From Enterococcus dongliensis (GTDB lineage Bacteria > Bacillota > Bacilli > Lactobacillales > Enterococcaceae): a DNA stretch of 64,000 nt. The notes beneath the pieces were generated by a model that saw only the letters and a list, made by a program, of their open reading frames with translations, was not told the DNA's origin and did not search any database. Positions within the stretch are counted from its first letter, which is position 1. The number at the start of each line of letters is the position of its first letter. The position numbers and the translations under genes were made by a program. Below are positions 32,410-42,349 of the stretch, piece by piece. The DNA is taken from the NCBI RefSeq assembly GCF_005405225.1, contig NZ_BJDQ01000003.1:1-64000 (forward strand). Direction: 5' to 3'.

Positions 32410-33309
32410 TTATTTATCAATTTGCGATTTTTTTAATAATTGTTGTTCGTCTTGTGTTAAAAAGCTTCCTACAACAGAATCAGTTGCTACGATATTGGTA
32501 AATGAATTTGGATCTACATCTGCTACGACTTGTTTTAAAGTGTATAGTTCATAGCGCGTAAACACAATCATGATGACTTCCCGCTCACTAGAACTAAATC
32601 CCCCACGAGCTGGGATTACCGTCAAACCTCGAAGCAATTCACTACTTAAAACTGCACGCATCTCACTGCTTTTACTAGTACTGATAAATGCTGTCATTTT
32701 TTGGTGACTCGTATGGACATAATCGACTACTGTACTCATCGTAAAAATCGTGATAATCGTATATAAGGCACTTTCCCAAGCAAAGAAAAATCCTGCTACG
32801 ATTACGATTACACCATTTAACAACATCATATAATTTCCAACAGTTCGACCAGTTGTTTTAGATAACAACAAAGAAACAATATCTAAACCGCCAGTGGTGA
32901 ATCCAAATTTCAACGAAAACCCTGCCCCAATTCCAAGCAAGACCCCACCAGTGATGGCATTCATCAGTACATTGTCCGTCACTTGACCAACAGGCACTAA
33001 TGTCGTGAAAAAGGACATCGAAATCACATTAGCAAAACTTAGAATCATCGCAGATTTTCCTAATTTAATAAAACCTAAAATAAATACTGGAACATTCAGA
33101 AGAAAAATCAAGATCCCGGTATCAATCGATAAACCAGTAGTAGATAATAAATGTTCCGCAATTTGGGCAATCCCGGTCATTCCTGCTGAAAATACATTTG
33201 CTGGGATCAAAAAATAATTTAATCCGACTGCACCAGTCAAACCGGTAAATAAAATGACAAAGATTTTTTTCGCTAAATCTTTTGATGTATAATTGATAAC
33301 CTTCCGCAT
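32410..33309 (-). CDS. YitT-family membrane protein (DUF161/DUF2179)
   Basis: 299 residues with five to six transmembrane segments in the first 200 residues (for example FKLIPANVFSAGMTGIAQ-like LIPANVFSAGMTGIAQI, GIGAGFSLKFGFTTGGLDIV) and a soluble C-terminal DUF2179 domain (REVIMIVFTRYELYTLKQVV, DPNSFTNI). Function of the family is not established. Own terminator; single-gene unit. Confidence 0.8.
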   Translation of the reverse strand: MRKVINYTSKDLAKKIFVILFTGLTGAVGLNYFLIPANVFSAGMTGIAQIAEHLLSTTGLSIDTGILIFLLNVPVFILGFIKLGKSAMILSFANVISMSFFTTLVPVGQVTDNVLMNAITGGVLLGIGAGFSLKFGFTTGGLDIVSLLLSKTTGRTVGNYMMLLNGVIVIVAGFFFAWESALYTIITIFTMSTVVDYVHTSHQKMTAFISTSKSSEMRAVLSSELLRGLTVIPARGGFSSSEREVIMIVFTRYELYTLKQVVADVDPNSFTNIVATDSVVGSFLTQDEQQLLKKSQIDK

Positions 33310-33456
33310 CTGATAATCCTCCTTTAATTCAAACCTATAATAGAGTAACAGGTTCTTTCATTATTAATCAATCGTTTTCAACAACTTATTGGAGAATAAT
33401 CATAACTTTCTTAGCATTTTTTGATAAACTATAAGAAAAGAATTAGGAGGACAACT

Positions 33457-33948
33457 ATGGTTAAAGATGCAAGCTTCGATATTGTTTCAGAATTAAACAA
33501 AGAAGAGGTCAAAAACGGGATTCAAATCGCCTTGAAAGAATTAAAAAATCGGTTTGATTTTAAAGGAAGCCCATTTGAAATCAAACTAGAAGCAAATCAA
33601 TTAGTAATCAAAGCAGAAGATGACTACAAATTAGAACAAGTCAAAGACGTACTGTTCAGCAAATTGATCAAGCGCGGAGTTCCGTTAAAAAATATTCAAT
33701 TTTCGTCTTCTGAACACGCCTTAGGTGGCAATGCACGCCAAAGTGCTGAACTTGTCAATGGTATCGATAAAGACAGCGCAAAAAAAATTACCACAGCAAT
33801 CAAAAACAGCAAAATAAAAGTCAAAGTTCAAATTCAAGATGATCAACTGCGAATCACTGGAAAAAGTCGAGATGATCTACAAAAAGTTATCTCATTAGTA
33901 AAAGAACTTGAACTACCTATAGATGTACAATTTAGTAATTTTCGTTAA
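33457..33948 (+). CDS. yajQ: YajQ/DUF520 nucleotide-binding protein
   Basis: 163 residues, begins MVKDASFDIVSELNKEEVKN with AGGAGG 8 nt before the ATG at 33457. Full-length YajQ: two ferredoxin-like domains, RFDFKGS, QEDDYKLEQ-like AEDDYKLEQVKDVL and a conserved C-terminal SRDDLQKVI. The family binds nucleotides, including cyclic di-GMP in some bacteria. Confidence 0.85.
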   Translation: MVKDASFDIVSELNKEEVKNGIQIALKELKNRFDFKGSPFEIKLEANQLVIKAEDDYKLEQVKDVLFSKLIKRGVPLKNIQFSSSEHALGGNARQSAELVNGIDKDSAKKITTAIKNSKIKVKVQIQDDQLRITGKSRDDLQKVISLVKELELPIDVQFSNFR

Positions 33949-33976
33949 AGTCGACAACATAAGTCGACTTTTTTGT
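33946..33976 (+). terminator. Terminator of yajQ
   Basis: AAGTCGAC and GTCGACTT separated by 7-8 nt, then a T run. Confidence 0.75.
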
Positions 33977-34113
33977 TGGTGATCTCTAGCTAGTGAAGTT
34001 GAGAATCAAATGTTTTTATATATTTTGTTTGCGATATTTATAGCTCTTTATTTACAAAAATACCAACCATTAAAAGTTAGAAGTTTAATCTAGCCTTTAA
34101 TAGTTGGTTCTTT

Positions 34114-36456
34114 TTATCTATTATTCTGCCAAAAATCGTTGGCTGTTTTGTTAATATCTTCTGAATTATAAACGACTTTACGATCTGACCAGTTAATTGG
34201 TAATAAGTTTTGATAATGCGGATTTGTATAACGTTGATCTAATAATAAAATAATCCCTCGATCTGACATCGTACGAATAACGCGCCCAGCAGCTTGTATG
34301 ACTTTATTCATCCCTGGCAACTGATAAGCATAACTAAATCCTCGATTTTGTTTTTCATCGTAATACTCTTTGATCAACTCTTGTTCATGGTTAATTTGCG
34401 GCAAGCCCACTCCAACTACGATTGTACCAATCAAACGGTCACCGACCAAATCGATACCTTCAGAAAATATTCCGCCTAATACGCAAAAACCAATCATCGT
34501 TTTTTCAGGTCGCTCATCAAAGGATGCTAAAAATGCTTCTCTTTCTACTTCACTCAACTTTGTGCCTTGAATTTGAATCGTAATTTCTGGGTAAACTTCA
34601 TGAAAATAAGCTGCCACTTGATCAAGATACTGAAAAGAAGGGAAGAAAACGAGATAATTACCTGTTTTGCTCCTCACCAATGCCTCAATCGATGAAACGA
34701 TTTTAGGAATACTTTGTGTTCTTTTTTGATAAGTTGTTTGAATGCTTGCATCTACCATCACTAGACGATTTTTTGCAGGGAATGGATTAGGTAACCGATA
34801 ACTGAGACTTTCCTCACCACCACCTAAGACTTCTTGATAATAATCTAAGGGAGAAAAACTAGCCGAAAATAAAATGCTGCTACCGACTTTCTCCATTGTT
34901 TGCTCCAAAAACCAAGACGGATCAATACAAAATTCTTTAACAATCAAATCATAACGTTTGTGCTCTACCGTTGTTTGATAATGATCATCATAATATTCAC
35001 TCATTCTTGTAAACCGTAAAATCTCAAAATAAATCGGCAGCATCTTTTGTTGGACTGGATGATCTGGATATTCTGCTAACCACTCTTTAATTTGTTCTTG
35101 TAATTTAAAAAGACTATTAATAAGGCTATCTGGTGCCATTTGTTGGTGATGATATGCTTTTCCATCTAAAGATTGTAAAATTAATTCGAACTCATTATCG
35201 ACTTTTTTAAAAGCTTTAATTAGTTTTCTAAAAGTTTTATCTAAGTCTTTTTGAATTCTTGCGATAGTTTCTCGTGAAATACTCGCTGAATACATTTCTT
35301 TTGAACGATTGACCAAATTGTGAGCTTCATCAACTAAAACTAAATTTGTTTTATCTTCTTCTTCAAAAAAACGACGTAAATAGACTGTCGGATCAAATAA
35401 ATAATTGTAGTCACCAATGACCAGATCACAAAAACGACTCACATCTAAAGAAAGTTCAAATGGACAAAGCTCGTGTTTTTGTGCGTATTTTTCAATAACC
35501 GGTCTTGTGTATTGATCCTCGTTATTCAACATGTCCCACAAGCCATCATTGACTCGATCATAATAGCCTTTCGCAAATGGACAATGTTCAGGTGTACAAT
35601 TTCGTTCAGTTAAAAAACAAATTTTGTCTTTTGCTGTGATTGTAACGCTTTTAATGCGCGCTCCTTTTTTCGTAAGTTTCGTCACTGTTTCCTCAGCGAC
35701 TTGACGAGTAATCGTTTTGGCGGTCAAATAAAAAATACGTTCTCCCAACTCTTCTCCCATGGCTTTGAATGTCGGAAAAAGTGTCGACATCGTCTTTCCC
35801 GTGCCCGTTGGTGCTTCAACAAATAGTTTCTGCTGAGCATGAATAGTCTTATAAACCGCAGCAGCTAATTCTCTTTGTCCCGCACGATAACTATCAAATG
35901 GAAAGGTTAATGATTTTAATGAATCATTTCGTGTTTTACGCCATTGTATTTGGAAGACCAGCCAATTTTCGTAACGTTCGATTAAATCATTAAAAAAATC
36001 AGTCAATTCAACAAAGGTAAATACCCGAATTTCTCGAGTGATTTTTTCTTCAGTTGTTTGGAAATAGGTCAATCGTGTGCTGATCTCGGTTAATTCTTCT
36101 TGTTCACTATAAATATAAGCGTAAACCATGGCTTGATAAAAGTATAGGTTGATGATTCCTGGCTCTAGTTCCTCAAAAGGCGTCTCTGATGTTTTAATTT
36201 CATCAATAAATACTTGATCCTCTTTGCGATAAATTCCATCTGCACGTCCTTCGATTTGGACCGTGGTTTCTGCAATTTCAAGTACTTTTTTTAACCAAAC
36301 TTCTTTTTGATAGTCAGGACCTGCTTCTTTTTGCAGTTTCCGATGAATTCTGGCACCTTCTTGTGGTGTGTGATTGCTGCTTTTTCCTTCGTTGATACTA
36401 CCACTTCGTAAGATAAATTCGACCAGTTCACGAATCGCCAATTTCTTTACTGCCAT
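34114..36456 (-). CDS. DinG/XPD-like DNA helicase with N-terminal PD-(D/E)XK domain
   Basis: 780 residues. N-terminal Cas4/PD-(D/E)XK-like nuclease domain with GRADGIY and the catalytic-type DEIKTSETP near residues 88-95. Then superfamily 2 helicase: Walker A APTGTGKT, iron-sulfur cysteines in CFLTERNCTPEHC and CPFELSLDVSRFC, motif II DEAHN, and C-terminal motifs QAAGRVIRT. Such fused proteins are common in Firmicutes and act in DNA repair. Start behind GAGGGG. Separated from its neighbours. Confidence 0.85.
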   Translation of the reverse strand: MAVKKLAIRELVEFILRSGSINEGKSSNHTPQEGARIHRKLQKEAGPDYQKEVWLKKVLEIAETTVQIEGRADGIYRKEDQVFIDEIKTSETPFEELEPGIINLYFYQAMVYAYIYSEQEELTEISTRLTYFQTTEEKITREIRVFTFVELTDFFNDLIERYENWLVFQIQWRKTRNDSLKSLTFPFDSYRAGQRELAAAVYKTIHAQQKLFVEAPTGTGKTMSTLFPTFKAMGEELGERIFYLTAKTITRQVAEETVTKLTKKGARIKSVTITAKDKICFLTERNCTPEHCPFAKGYYDRVNDGLWDMLNNEDQYTRPVIEKYAQKHELCPFELSLDVSRFCDLVIGDYNYLFDPTVYLRRFFEEEDKTNLVLVDEAHNLVNRSKEMYSASISRETIARIQKDLDKTFRKLIKAFKKVDNEFELILQSLDGKAYHHQQMAPDSLINSLFKLQEQIKEWLAEYPDHPVQQKMLPIYFEILRFTRMSEYYDDHYQTTVEHKRYDLIVKEFCIDPSWFLEQTMEKVGSSILFSASFSPLDYYQEVLGGGEESLSYRLPNPFPAKNRLVMVDASIQTTYQKRTQSIPKIVSSIEALVRSKTGNYLVFFPSFQYLDQVAAYFHEVYPEITIQIQGTKLSEVEREAFLASFDERPEKTMIGFCVLGGIFSEGIDLVGDRLIGTIVVGVGLPQINHEQELIKEYYDEKQNRGFSYAYQLPGMNKVIQAAGRVIRTMSDRGIILLLDQRYTNPHYQNLLPINWSDRKVVYNSEDINKTANDFWQNNR

Positions 36457-36544
36457 GTTGTCCCCTCATTCTCTGTTTCAATCTTGTATTTTTTCAAGAG
36501 CATTGTTGTTCCACCATAGAAGAAATTCTCTTTTCCGTCAAGTT

Positions 36545-36916
36545 TTATTCGTCTTTCTCCTGCTTGAATATTTGCTGTAGAAACCTTTGAAAAATTTCTG
36601 TTTTAAGTCCCATTTTTTCATAATTTTCTAAGATCGAATGCAATTCCATCAAAAGAAAGGATAGATAAAAAGCATACAATAATAAACTGCCTGCTTGTAA
36701 TGGAATTAGACTTGAAACTGGTAAGAAAAACAATAGCAGTAAAATACTGGCAATTTTTCGCAAAATCCCATTGATTCCAATCTTTGAAGAAATTTGTTTT
36801 GTCAACTTAGCAGCGATCAATCCAGTCAACAAATCTAACAACATTGCGGCTGAGATCAACGCCAACACAAAAAGGAGCTTAGGTTCTTTTTCTATCATTT
36901 TCATCCAGTCTGTCAT
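36545..36916 (-). CDS. Phage-holin-family small membrane protein
   Basis: 123 residues with four hydrophobic segments; pattern LFVLALISAAMLLDLLTGLI-AAK, then SSKIGINGILRKIASILLLL, matches the TcdE/phage holin 4 family. No endolysin or phage gene is nearby, so it may have a chromosomal role in export or be a prophage relic. GGAGG precedes the ATG. Confidence 0.7.
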   Translation of the reverse strand: MTDWMKMIEKEPKLLFVLALISAAMLLDLLTGLIAAKLTKQISSKIGINGILRKIASILLLLFFLPVSSLIPLQAGSLLLYAFYLSFLLMELHSILENYEKMGLKTEIFQRFLQQIFKQEKDE

Positions 36917-37074
36917 TTTGATTCCTCCAATATTTTTTGGTTTTCTATCTCTTCACTATTTTTATAAAGAGTCCACTGTTTCTTCCTTTACAACTATTAA
37001 CGAAAGTTTTTAGGAAAATGCGTACATGAAAAGCAAAATCATTCGTAGAAGTCACAATTTTTTTCCTTTTAAGG

Positions 37075-37080
37075 TATAAT
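37075..37080 (+). promoter_or_regulatory. -10 element of the MBL/phosphatase operon
   Basis: TATAAT in AAGGTATAATAAAG, about 110 nt before the MBL gene; the matching -35 is weak. The 36917-37190 gap shows nothing else. Confidence 0.4.
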
Positions 37081-37190
37081 AAAGAAGGACTTTGCAATGC
37101 TGATTTTTACTGATTAAAAGCTTTTGCTCTGTCAGTAAGTATAAATCGACTCAGAAAAATTTATTTATTAGTCTTTTAGGGAGGAAAATA

Positions 37191-37817
37191 ATGATTCAAA
37201 TCGAAGGCTTTGTTACTGGAATCGCGCAAGAAAATTGCTATTTGATTCATAATGAACACTATTTGCTCATCGTCGATCCAGGTTCGGAAGGCGATCGATT
37301 AAGTCAAGAAATCACTCGAATTGGTAAAACACCCTGTGGGATTCTTTTGACTCATACTCATTTTGACCATATCGGTGCAGTTGAGCAATTACGAAATACC
37401 TATAATATCCCCGTATACGTTAGTCCATTAGAACAAAAATGGCTAGGAGATCCTATTTTGAATCTCTCTGGTTTAGGACGACACGACGACATGCCTGATT
37501 TGATTGTTCAACCAGCCGAACATGAATTTGAATTGAAAGAGTACACAATCGGGGGGATGACTTTCCAAGTTGTACCGACACCGGGACATTCAATCGGCAG
37601 CGTCAGTTTTATTTTCGATGATTTTGTCGTTGTTGGTGATGCATTATTCAAAGGAAGCATCGGCCGGACAGATCTTCATACCGGTGATTTGCAACAATTG
37701 TTATACAGTATCAAAAACTATCTTTTCACCTTGCCTCGTGAATTGCCGGCTTATCCTGGCCATGGCGAAGCAACAACAATCGGTCATGAGATTGATACAA
37801 ATCCATTCTTTAATTAA
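37191..37817 (+). CDS. Metallo-beta-lactamase-fold hydrolase (glyoxalase II-like, YqgX type)
   Basis: 208 residues with the zinc ligand motif HTHFDH in LLTHTHFDHIGAV, a further ligand in PTPGHSIGSV, FVVVGDALF and a final YPGHGE. Short form without the C-terminal extension of GloB, typical of YqgX-type hydrolases acting on thioesters of glutathione, bacillithiol or similar. First gene of an operon with the phosphatase, GGGAGG before the ATG. Confidence 0.8.
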   Translation: MIQIEGFVTGIAQENCYLIHNEHYLLIVDPGSEGDRLSQEITRIGKTPCGILLTHTHFDHIGAVEQLRNTYNIPVYVSPLEQKWLGDPILNLSGLGRHDDMPDLIVQPAEHEFELKEYTIGGMTFQVVPTPGHSIGSVSFIFDDFVVVGDALFKGSIGRTDLHTGDLQQLLYSIKNYLFTLPRELPAYPGHGEATTIGHEIDTNPFFN

Positions 37818-37841
37818 TCAACTTTATTGGAGGTTTTAAAT

Positions 37842-38546
37842 ATGGCAGAGACAAATCTTTATATTGTTCGACACGGTAAAACAATGTTCAATACACTTGC
37901 TCGGGTACAAGGCTGGTGTGACACCCCATTGACAAAAACAGGGCGTGAAGGTATCCATTACGTTGGTCTAGGCTTGCAAGATACTAAGTTTGAAGAAGCC
38001 TATTCGAGTGATTCTGGTCGAGCGATTGAAACGATGCGGATTCTTTTGAGTGAACATCCTGAAGGCAAAGACATCCCTTATCATGTAGATCCGCGTATTC
38101 GTGAATGGTGTTTTGGTTCTTTAGAAGGCGCATATGATGCGGAGATGTGGGGGGTATTGCCGCGAGTATTAAACTTCAAAACAGAAGATGATCTATTTGC
38201 GACTGATGTTACCTTTGAAGAGATTGCTCACGCAGTCGAAGGTGCTGATACAGCCAACTGGGCAGAACCTTATGCACAATTAAGAGATCGTGTTTGGAAT
38301 GGGTTTGAAGACATCGCTCAAAATCGTGAAAAACAAGGCGGCGGAAACGTCCTGATTGTTTCTCATGGATTGACGATTGCCTTTCTACTTAGTTTGATTG
38401 ATTCTAATCAACCGGTGCGAGCAAACTTATTAAATGGTAGTATCAATCGTTTAGCCTACGAAGATGGTGAATTTTCAATCCGGGCAATCAATGATATCAG
38501 CTACATGGAACGCGGCAAAACGATTTCTGATCATACCGATGCTTAG
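37842..38546 (+). CDS. Histidine phosphatase (GpmB-like)
   Basis: 234 residues. Catalytic RHG in LYIVRHGKTMFN, second-His region VSHGLTIAFLLS. Histidine phosphatase superfamily, annotated as phosphoglycerate mutase-like in related bacteria, though most act as broad phosphatases. ATG at 37842 with GGAGG; a TTG five codons upstream overlaps that site. 24 nt behind the MBL gene. Confidence 0.8.
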   Translation: MAETNLYIVRHGKTMFNTLARVQGWCDTPLTKTGREGIHYVGLGLQDTKFEEAYSSDSGRAIETMRILLSEHPEGKDIPYHVDPRIREWCFGSLEGAYDAEMWGVLPRVLNFKTEDDLFATDVTFEEIAHAVEGADTANWAEPYAQLRDRVWNGFEDIAQNREKQGGGNVLIVSHGLTIAFLLSLIDSNQPVRANLLNGSINRLAYEDGEFSIRAINDISYMERGKTISDHTDA

Positions 38547-38554
38547 AACCTTAA

Positions 38555-38582
38555 CTGTCAGCTTTTGCTGACAGTTTTTTTC
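38555..38582 (+). terminator. Terminator of the MBL/phosphatase operon
   Basis: CTGTCAGC-TTTT-GCTGACAG followed by seven T. Confidence 0.9.
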
Positions 38583-38670
38583 TTATAAAAAGCTTAGCCT
38601 TTTTTCGATGGTCTTTTCAAAGATGAAACGGTATACTGATTATTGTTATTAATTTGAAAGGACGTACATT

Positions 38671-39504
38671 ATGCTTATTGCCAATATTTTTAAAGCAATT
38701 ATTTTAGGGATTGTCGAAGGTATTACCGAATGGCTGCCGATTTCTTCTACAGGACATTTAATCTTAGCTGATGAATTTATCAAATTAAATATGAGTTCAG
38801 CTTTTATTGAGATGTTTAATGTAGTAATTCAACTAGGAGCGATCTTAGCCGTTGTGGTGCTTTATTTTACTAAATTGAATCCCTTTGCCCCTAGTAAGAC
38901 CACTGCAGAAAAAAACGATACATGGACATTGTGGTTTAAAGTAATCATTGCTTGCTTGCCTGCAGCGGTGATTGGATTACCATTAGATGACTTTTTAGAG
39001 GCCCATTTCCATAAATTTTTACCGGTAGCAATTATGTTGATCGTCTATGGGATTGCATTTATCGTAGTGGAGCGACAAAATAAAACAAAGACTCCCAAGT
39101 GCACTAGCTTAAATGACTTCACTTATAAAGCCGCATTGATTGTTGGTGCTTTTCAGCTACTTTCACTGATTCCTGGAACATCTCGCTCAGGTGCAACGAT
39201 TCTTGGTGCAATTATTATCGGCTGTTCACGTTATGTTGCGACAGAATTCTCATTTTTCCTCGGAATCCCAGTCATGTTTGGTGCTAGCGGTTTGAAAATC
39301 GTCAAATTTTTACTGAAAGGAAATTCTTTTGGTATTTCTGAGATTATTGTTCTTTTAATCGGTATGGTAACTGCCTTTATTGTTTCAATTATCGCGATTA
39401 AATTCTTATTAAACTACATCAAGCGAAACGATTTTACAGTCTTTGGCTGGTATCGAATCGTCTTAGGAATCATTTTGATCGGTTATTGGCTGATCGCTAT
39501 GTAA
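38671..39504 (+). CDS. uppP: Undecaprenyl-diphosphatase
   Basis: 277 residues, about eight transmembrane helices. Family signatures [18 protein letters not shown] (13-30) and [15 protein letters not shown] (near 165-180) supply the catalytic Glu, Ser and Arg residues. It recycles the lipid carrier by removing a phosphate from undecaprenyl diphosphate, and gives bacitracin tolerance (BacA). Single gene with AAAGGA before the ATG and its own terminator. Confidence 0.9.
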   Translation: MLIANIFKAIILGIVEGITEWLPISSTGHLILADEFIKLNMSSAFIEMFNVVIQLGAILAVVVLYFTKLNPFAPSKTTAEKNDTWTLWFKVIIACLPAAVIGLPLDDFLEAHFHKFLPVAIMLIVYGIAFIVVERQNKTKTPKCTSLNDFTYKAALIVGAFQLLSLIPGTSRSGATILGAIIIGCSRYVATEFSFFLGIPVMFGASGLKIVKFLLKGNSFGISEIIVLLIGMVTAFIVSIIAIKFLLNYIKRNDFTVFGWYRIVLGIILIGYWLIAM

Positions 39505-39506
39505 GG

Positions 39507-39532
39507 TCTGCAATTTTGCAGATCTTTTTTTA
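39507..39532 (+). terminator. Terminator of uppP
   Basis: TCTGCAA-TT-TTGCAGA stem followed by a T run. Confidence 0.75.
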
Positions 39533-39541
39533 CATAAAGCT

Positions 39542-39708
39542 AACGATAATCATTCTAAATAATATTTTCCGTTCTGTTTTAATGAAATATTGGCAATTCC
39601 TATATTTATTAAAACAAATACAAATGATAGTCATTCTCAATACTAATTGATAATTACTTTCGTTCTCAATTATCTTATTTTATTATCATTTACTTTATCT
39701 CCTATGAT
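39542..39708 (+). promoter_or_regulatory. Fur-like boxes and promoter of the metal ATPase gene
   Basis: Three sites resembling GATAATNATTATC: CGATAATCATTCTAAAT (39544), AATGATAGTCATTCTCAAT (39622) and TTGATAATTACTTTC with CTCAATTATC (39647-39674). A -10 TATGAT lies at 39703-39708 with TTATTA 17 bp upstream. Suggests control by Fur, PerR or Zur. Confidence 0.55.
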
Positions 39709-39773
39709 ATGATGAATTTGAAAGAACTTCTAGTTTGTACAAATTCTTATACTATTAGAAAGGAGAATGTACG

Positions 39774-41657
39774 ATGAGTAAAGAAGAAAAAAAAGCTTTT
39801 TTCTCTACCCTCTTCTGTTTATTATTTTTGATTGGCGGTAAGCTTCTGATGGCCCTCTCACAACCGCTATATCCACTCTTGTTTGTTTTAGCAATTATTA
39901 GTGGCGGCTGGAAGCAAACCTTTGAAGGCATCAGCGAATTGATCAATGAGCGAACATTAAATGTCGATCTATTGATGGCTTTAGCTGCCATTGGCGCCTG
40001 TTTGATTGGCAATTGGTTTGAAGGTGCGATGCTGACTTTTATTTTTTGCCTAAGCGGTGCTTTAGAAGAATATGCGACCAATAAAAGTACAAAAGAAATC
40101 ACTGCTTTGATGAATGTAGCTCCTAATGAAGCGTTGAAAATTTGTGGTGATGAACACGTTACTGTCCCAGTAGAAGAATTAAAATTGGGCGATCTAGTCT
40201 TTGTACCAAAAGGACAAGCAATCCCAATCGATGGCCGAATGCTGAACACCTCTTTAATTGATGAATCAGCCATCTCTGGTGAATCAGTCCCTGTAGAAAA
40301 AAATATTGATGATGATGCTTTTAGCGGCACGATTAATTTAGGTCAAGCCTTTACCCTAGAAGTCACTAAGACTAGTGATAATACTTTATTTGCTCATATT
40401 CTACGACTCGTTGAACATGCCCAAAATGAGCAGAGTGCAACTGCTACATTTATTGAAAAAATCGAAAATGTTTATGTCAAAATTGTTTTATGTGCGGTTC
40501 CTTTAATGATCCTCTTTACTCATTTTTTAATCGGTTGGAGTTTTTCCGAAAGTTTTTATCGGGGTATGGTATTGCTAGTTGTCGCCTCCCCTTGTGCGTT
40601 AGTTGCATCGGCTACACCTGCAACATTAGCAGCAATATCCAATGGTGCTAAAAAAGGACTTCTGTTTAAGTCTGGAAAAACATTGGAAAAATTAGCTGAT
40701 CTTCAGGTCATCTCATTTGATAAAACAGGAACTTTGACCCAGGGCAAACCACGCGTGACTGATTATGAAAGTTTTTTTGATGATCCGATAATCCCACAGC
40801 TATTCTTTTCAATGGAAAGACAATCAACTCATCCACTTGCAGTAGCAATCACGACGTTTTTTAATAATGAGAATACGTTGGAGCTTCAGGTAGAAGAAAA
40901 AGCTGGATTTGGCTTAGAAACAAAGCATATGAACCAAATATGGCGCTTAGGAAAACCTACTGAGAAACAAATGCATCCATTAATTGAACGGTGGCACAAT
41001 GAAGGAAAAACCGTAGTTGTTCTTAGTCGAAATAATCAAATCGCTGCACTACTTGCTTTAATCGATTTACCTAAACCTCATACAAAAGAAGTTATCGAAT
41101 ACTTTCAAGAAGAAAATATCCAGACCATCATGCTCACAGGAGATAACTTTGGTGCAGCTAGTTATGTTGCTCAAGAGATTGGCTTAAATGATTTTCACAG
41201 CGGTTGTCTTCCTACCGATAAAACTACTTTAGTAAAAGAACAACAAAAGAAATACACGATCAATGCGATGGTCGGTGATGGGATCAACGATGCACCAGCT
41301 TTAGCAACCGCTAGTATCGGAATTGCAATGGGTGAAGGGACCGATGTTGCGATGGAAGTGGCCGATATGGTCCTGATGAAAAATGATCTGACTAAACTAA
41401 CTTACAGTCATCGCTTAGCCAAAAAAATGAAACGAATCATTCGACAAAACATCGTATTTTCTCTAAGTGTGATCCTTTTACTGATTGCTAGTAATTTTCT
41501 TCAGTTTCTGACCCTACCACTTGGTGTGATTGGTCATGAAGGCAGCACCATCTTAGTCATCTTAAACGGCTTGCGCTTATTACTTCCATTAAAAGAATTA
41601 AATCGTTTTGATGAAACGCCCTGTGAGACTTGTCCTTTGTATAAAACAGCTCGTTGA
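39774..41657 (+). CDS. P1B-4-type metal-efflux ATPase (PfeT/FrvA-like)
   Basis: 627 residues. No N-terminal metal-binding domain. SGES actuator loop (169-172), transmembrane metal-site motif SPC (272-274, in VVASPCALVASA), phosphorylation motif DKTGT (316-320), MVGDGINDAPAL, and HEGST (588-592) in the last membrane helix pair, which defines the P1B-4 group. Members export Fe2+ or Co2+; PfeT of Bacillus and FrvA of Listeria are iron exporters linked to Fur and PerR. Fur-like boxes upstream fit iron efflux. The CPLYK tail with CETCP may bind metal. AAAGGAG precedes the ATG. Confidence 0.85.
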   Translation: MSKEEKKAFFSTLFCLLFLIGGKLLMALSQPLYPLLFVLAIISGGWKQTFEGISELINERTLNVDLLMALAAIGACLIGNWFEGAMLTFIFCLSGALEEYATNKSTKEITALMNVAPNEALKICGDEHVTVPVEELKLGDLVFVPKGQAIPIDGRMLNTSLIDESAISGESVPVEKNIDDDAFSGTINLGQAFTLEVTKTSDNTLFAHILRLVEHAQNEQSATATFIEKIENVYVKIVLCAVPLMILFTHFLIGWSFSESFYRGMVLLVVASPCALVASATPATLAAISNGAKKGLLFKSGKTLEKLADLQVISFDKTGTLTQGKPRVTDYESFFDDPIIPQLFFSMERQSTHPLAVAITTFFNNENTLELQVEEKAGFGLETKHMNQIWRLGKPTEKQMHPLIERWHNEGKTVVVLSRNNQIAALLALIDLPKPHTKEVIEYFQEENIQTIMLTGDNFGAASYVAQEIGLNDFHSGCLPTDKTTLVKEQQKKYTINAMVGDGINDAPALATASIGIAMGEGTDVAMEVADMVLMKNDLTKLTYSHRLAKKMKRIIRQNIVFSLSVILLLIASNFLQFLTLPLGVIGHEGSTILVILNGLRLLLPLKELNRFDETPCETCPLYKTAR

Positions 41658-41663
41658 TCTTCT

Positions 41664-41700
41664 AAAATAGGCTGTAGCATAAAAGCTACAGCCTATTTTT
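41664..41700. terminator. Terminator between the ATPase and phosphate transport genes
   Basis: AAAATAGGCTGTAGC pairs with GCTACAGCCTATTTT, serving both convergent genes. Confidence 0.85.
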
Positions 41701-41708
41701 ATCTATTT

Positions 41709-42332
41709 CTATGAATTTTTGATAACTAATCCTTCGATGACATCAGCAGCAACTTCACAAGCGTCTGTAATCTTCTCAAGGTGATTATAAATATCTCGCC
41801 ATTTAATCACTTCAATTGGATCTTTCTCATTGGCAAATAGATCTTGGACAAGCGAACTGTATAAACGATCCGCCTCTGATTCAGTCTTATTTACTTGCTC
41901 AATATATTGTTTCAATACTTTTGAATGTTTGAATTTTGCGAATTCTTTCGTTGCTTGGACCACATCTGCGGTTGCAGTAACAACCAATTGTAGAAACTTA
42001 TCGGTATTGGGACGAATTGTGTATACTAAAAGATTTTCAAATAGATAGGTCGTTGCATTTAATTCATCCAAAATATCATCTAAACAATTTGTGATCATCA
42101 CGATATCTTCGCGATCGATTGGGGTAATAAACGCATCATAAAGTTCGGTCATGATCTCTTTTGAAATTCGATCACCATACCCTTCTAAACGATGGATTTT
42201 TTCTGATTTATCAATAAATTTCTCTGTCGAGTAATCCAGGATCAGATCTAATAACAGTGTGGCCGACTCTGAAGAATACTGTGCCATTTTTTCTAACTTA
42301 CCAAAATAATCAAATTGTTTTTTTCTAACCAT
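41709..42332 (-). CDS. DUF47/PhoU-like accessory protein of Pit
   Basis: 207 residues, all-helical PhoU-related DUF47 protein (FDYFGKLEKMAQYSSESA, IHRLEGYGDRI, MITNCLDDILDELN). Usually encoded with Pit transporters and thought to control their activity. It begins 18 nt after the Pit gene stop. Confidence 0.85.
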   Translation of the reverse strand: MVRKKQFDYFGKLEKMAQYSSESATLLLDLILDYSTEKFIDKSEKIHRLEGYGDRISKEIMTELYDAFITPIDREDIVMITNCLDDILDELNATTYLFENLLVYTIRPNTDKFLQLVVTATADVVQATKEFAKFKHSKVLKQYIEQVNKTESEADRLYSSLVQDLFANEKDPIEVIKWRDIYNHLEKITDACEVAADVIEGLVIKNS

Positions 42333-42349
42333 TGTCTGAAATCCCCTTT

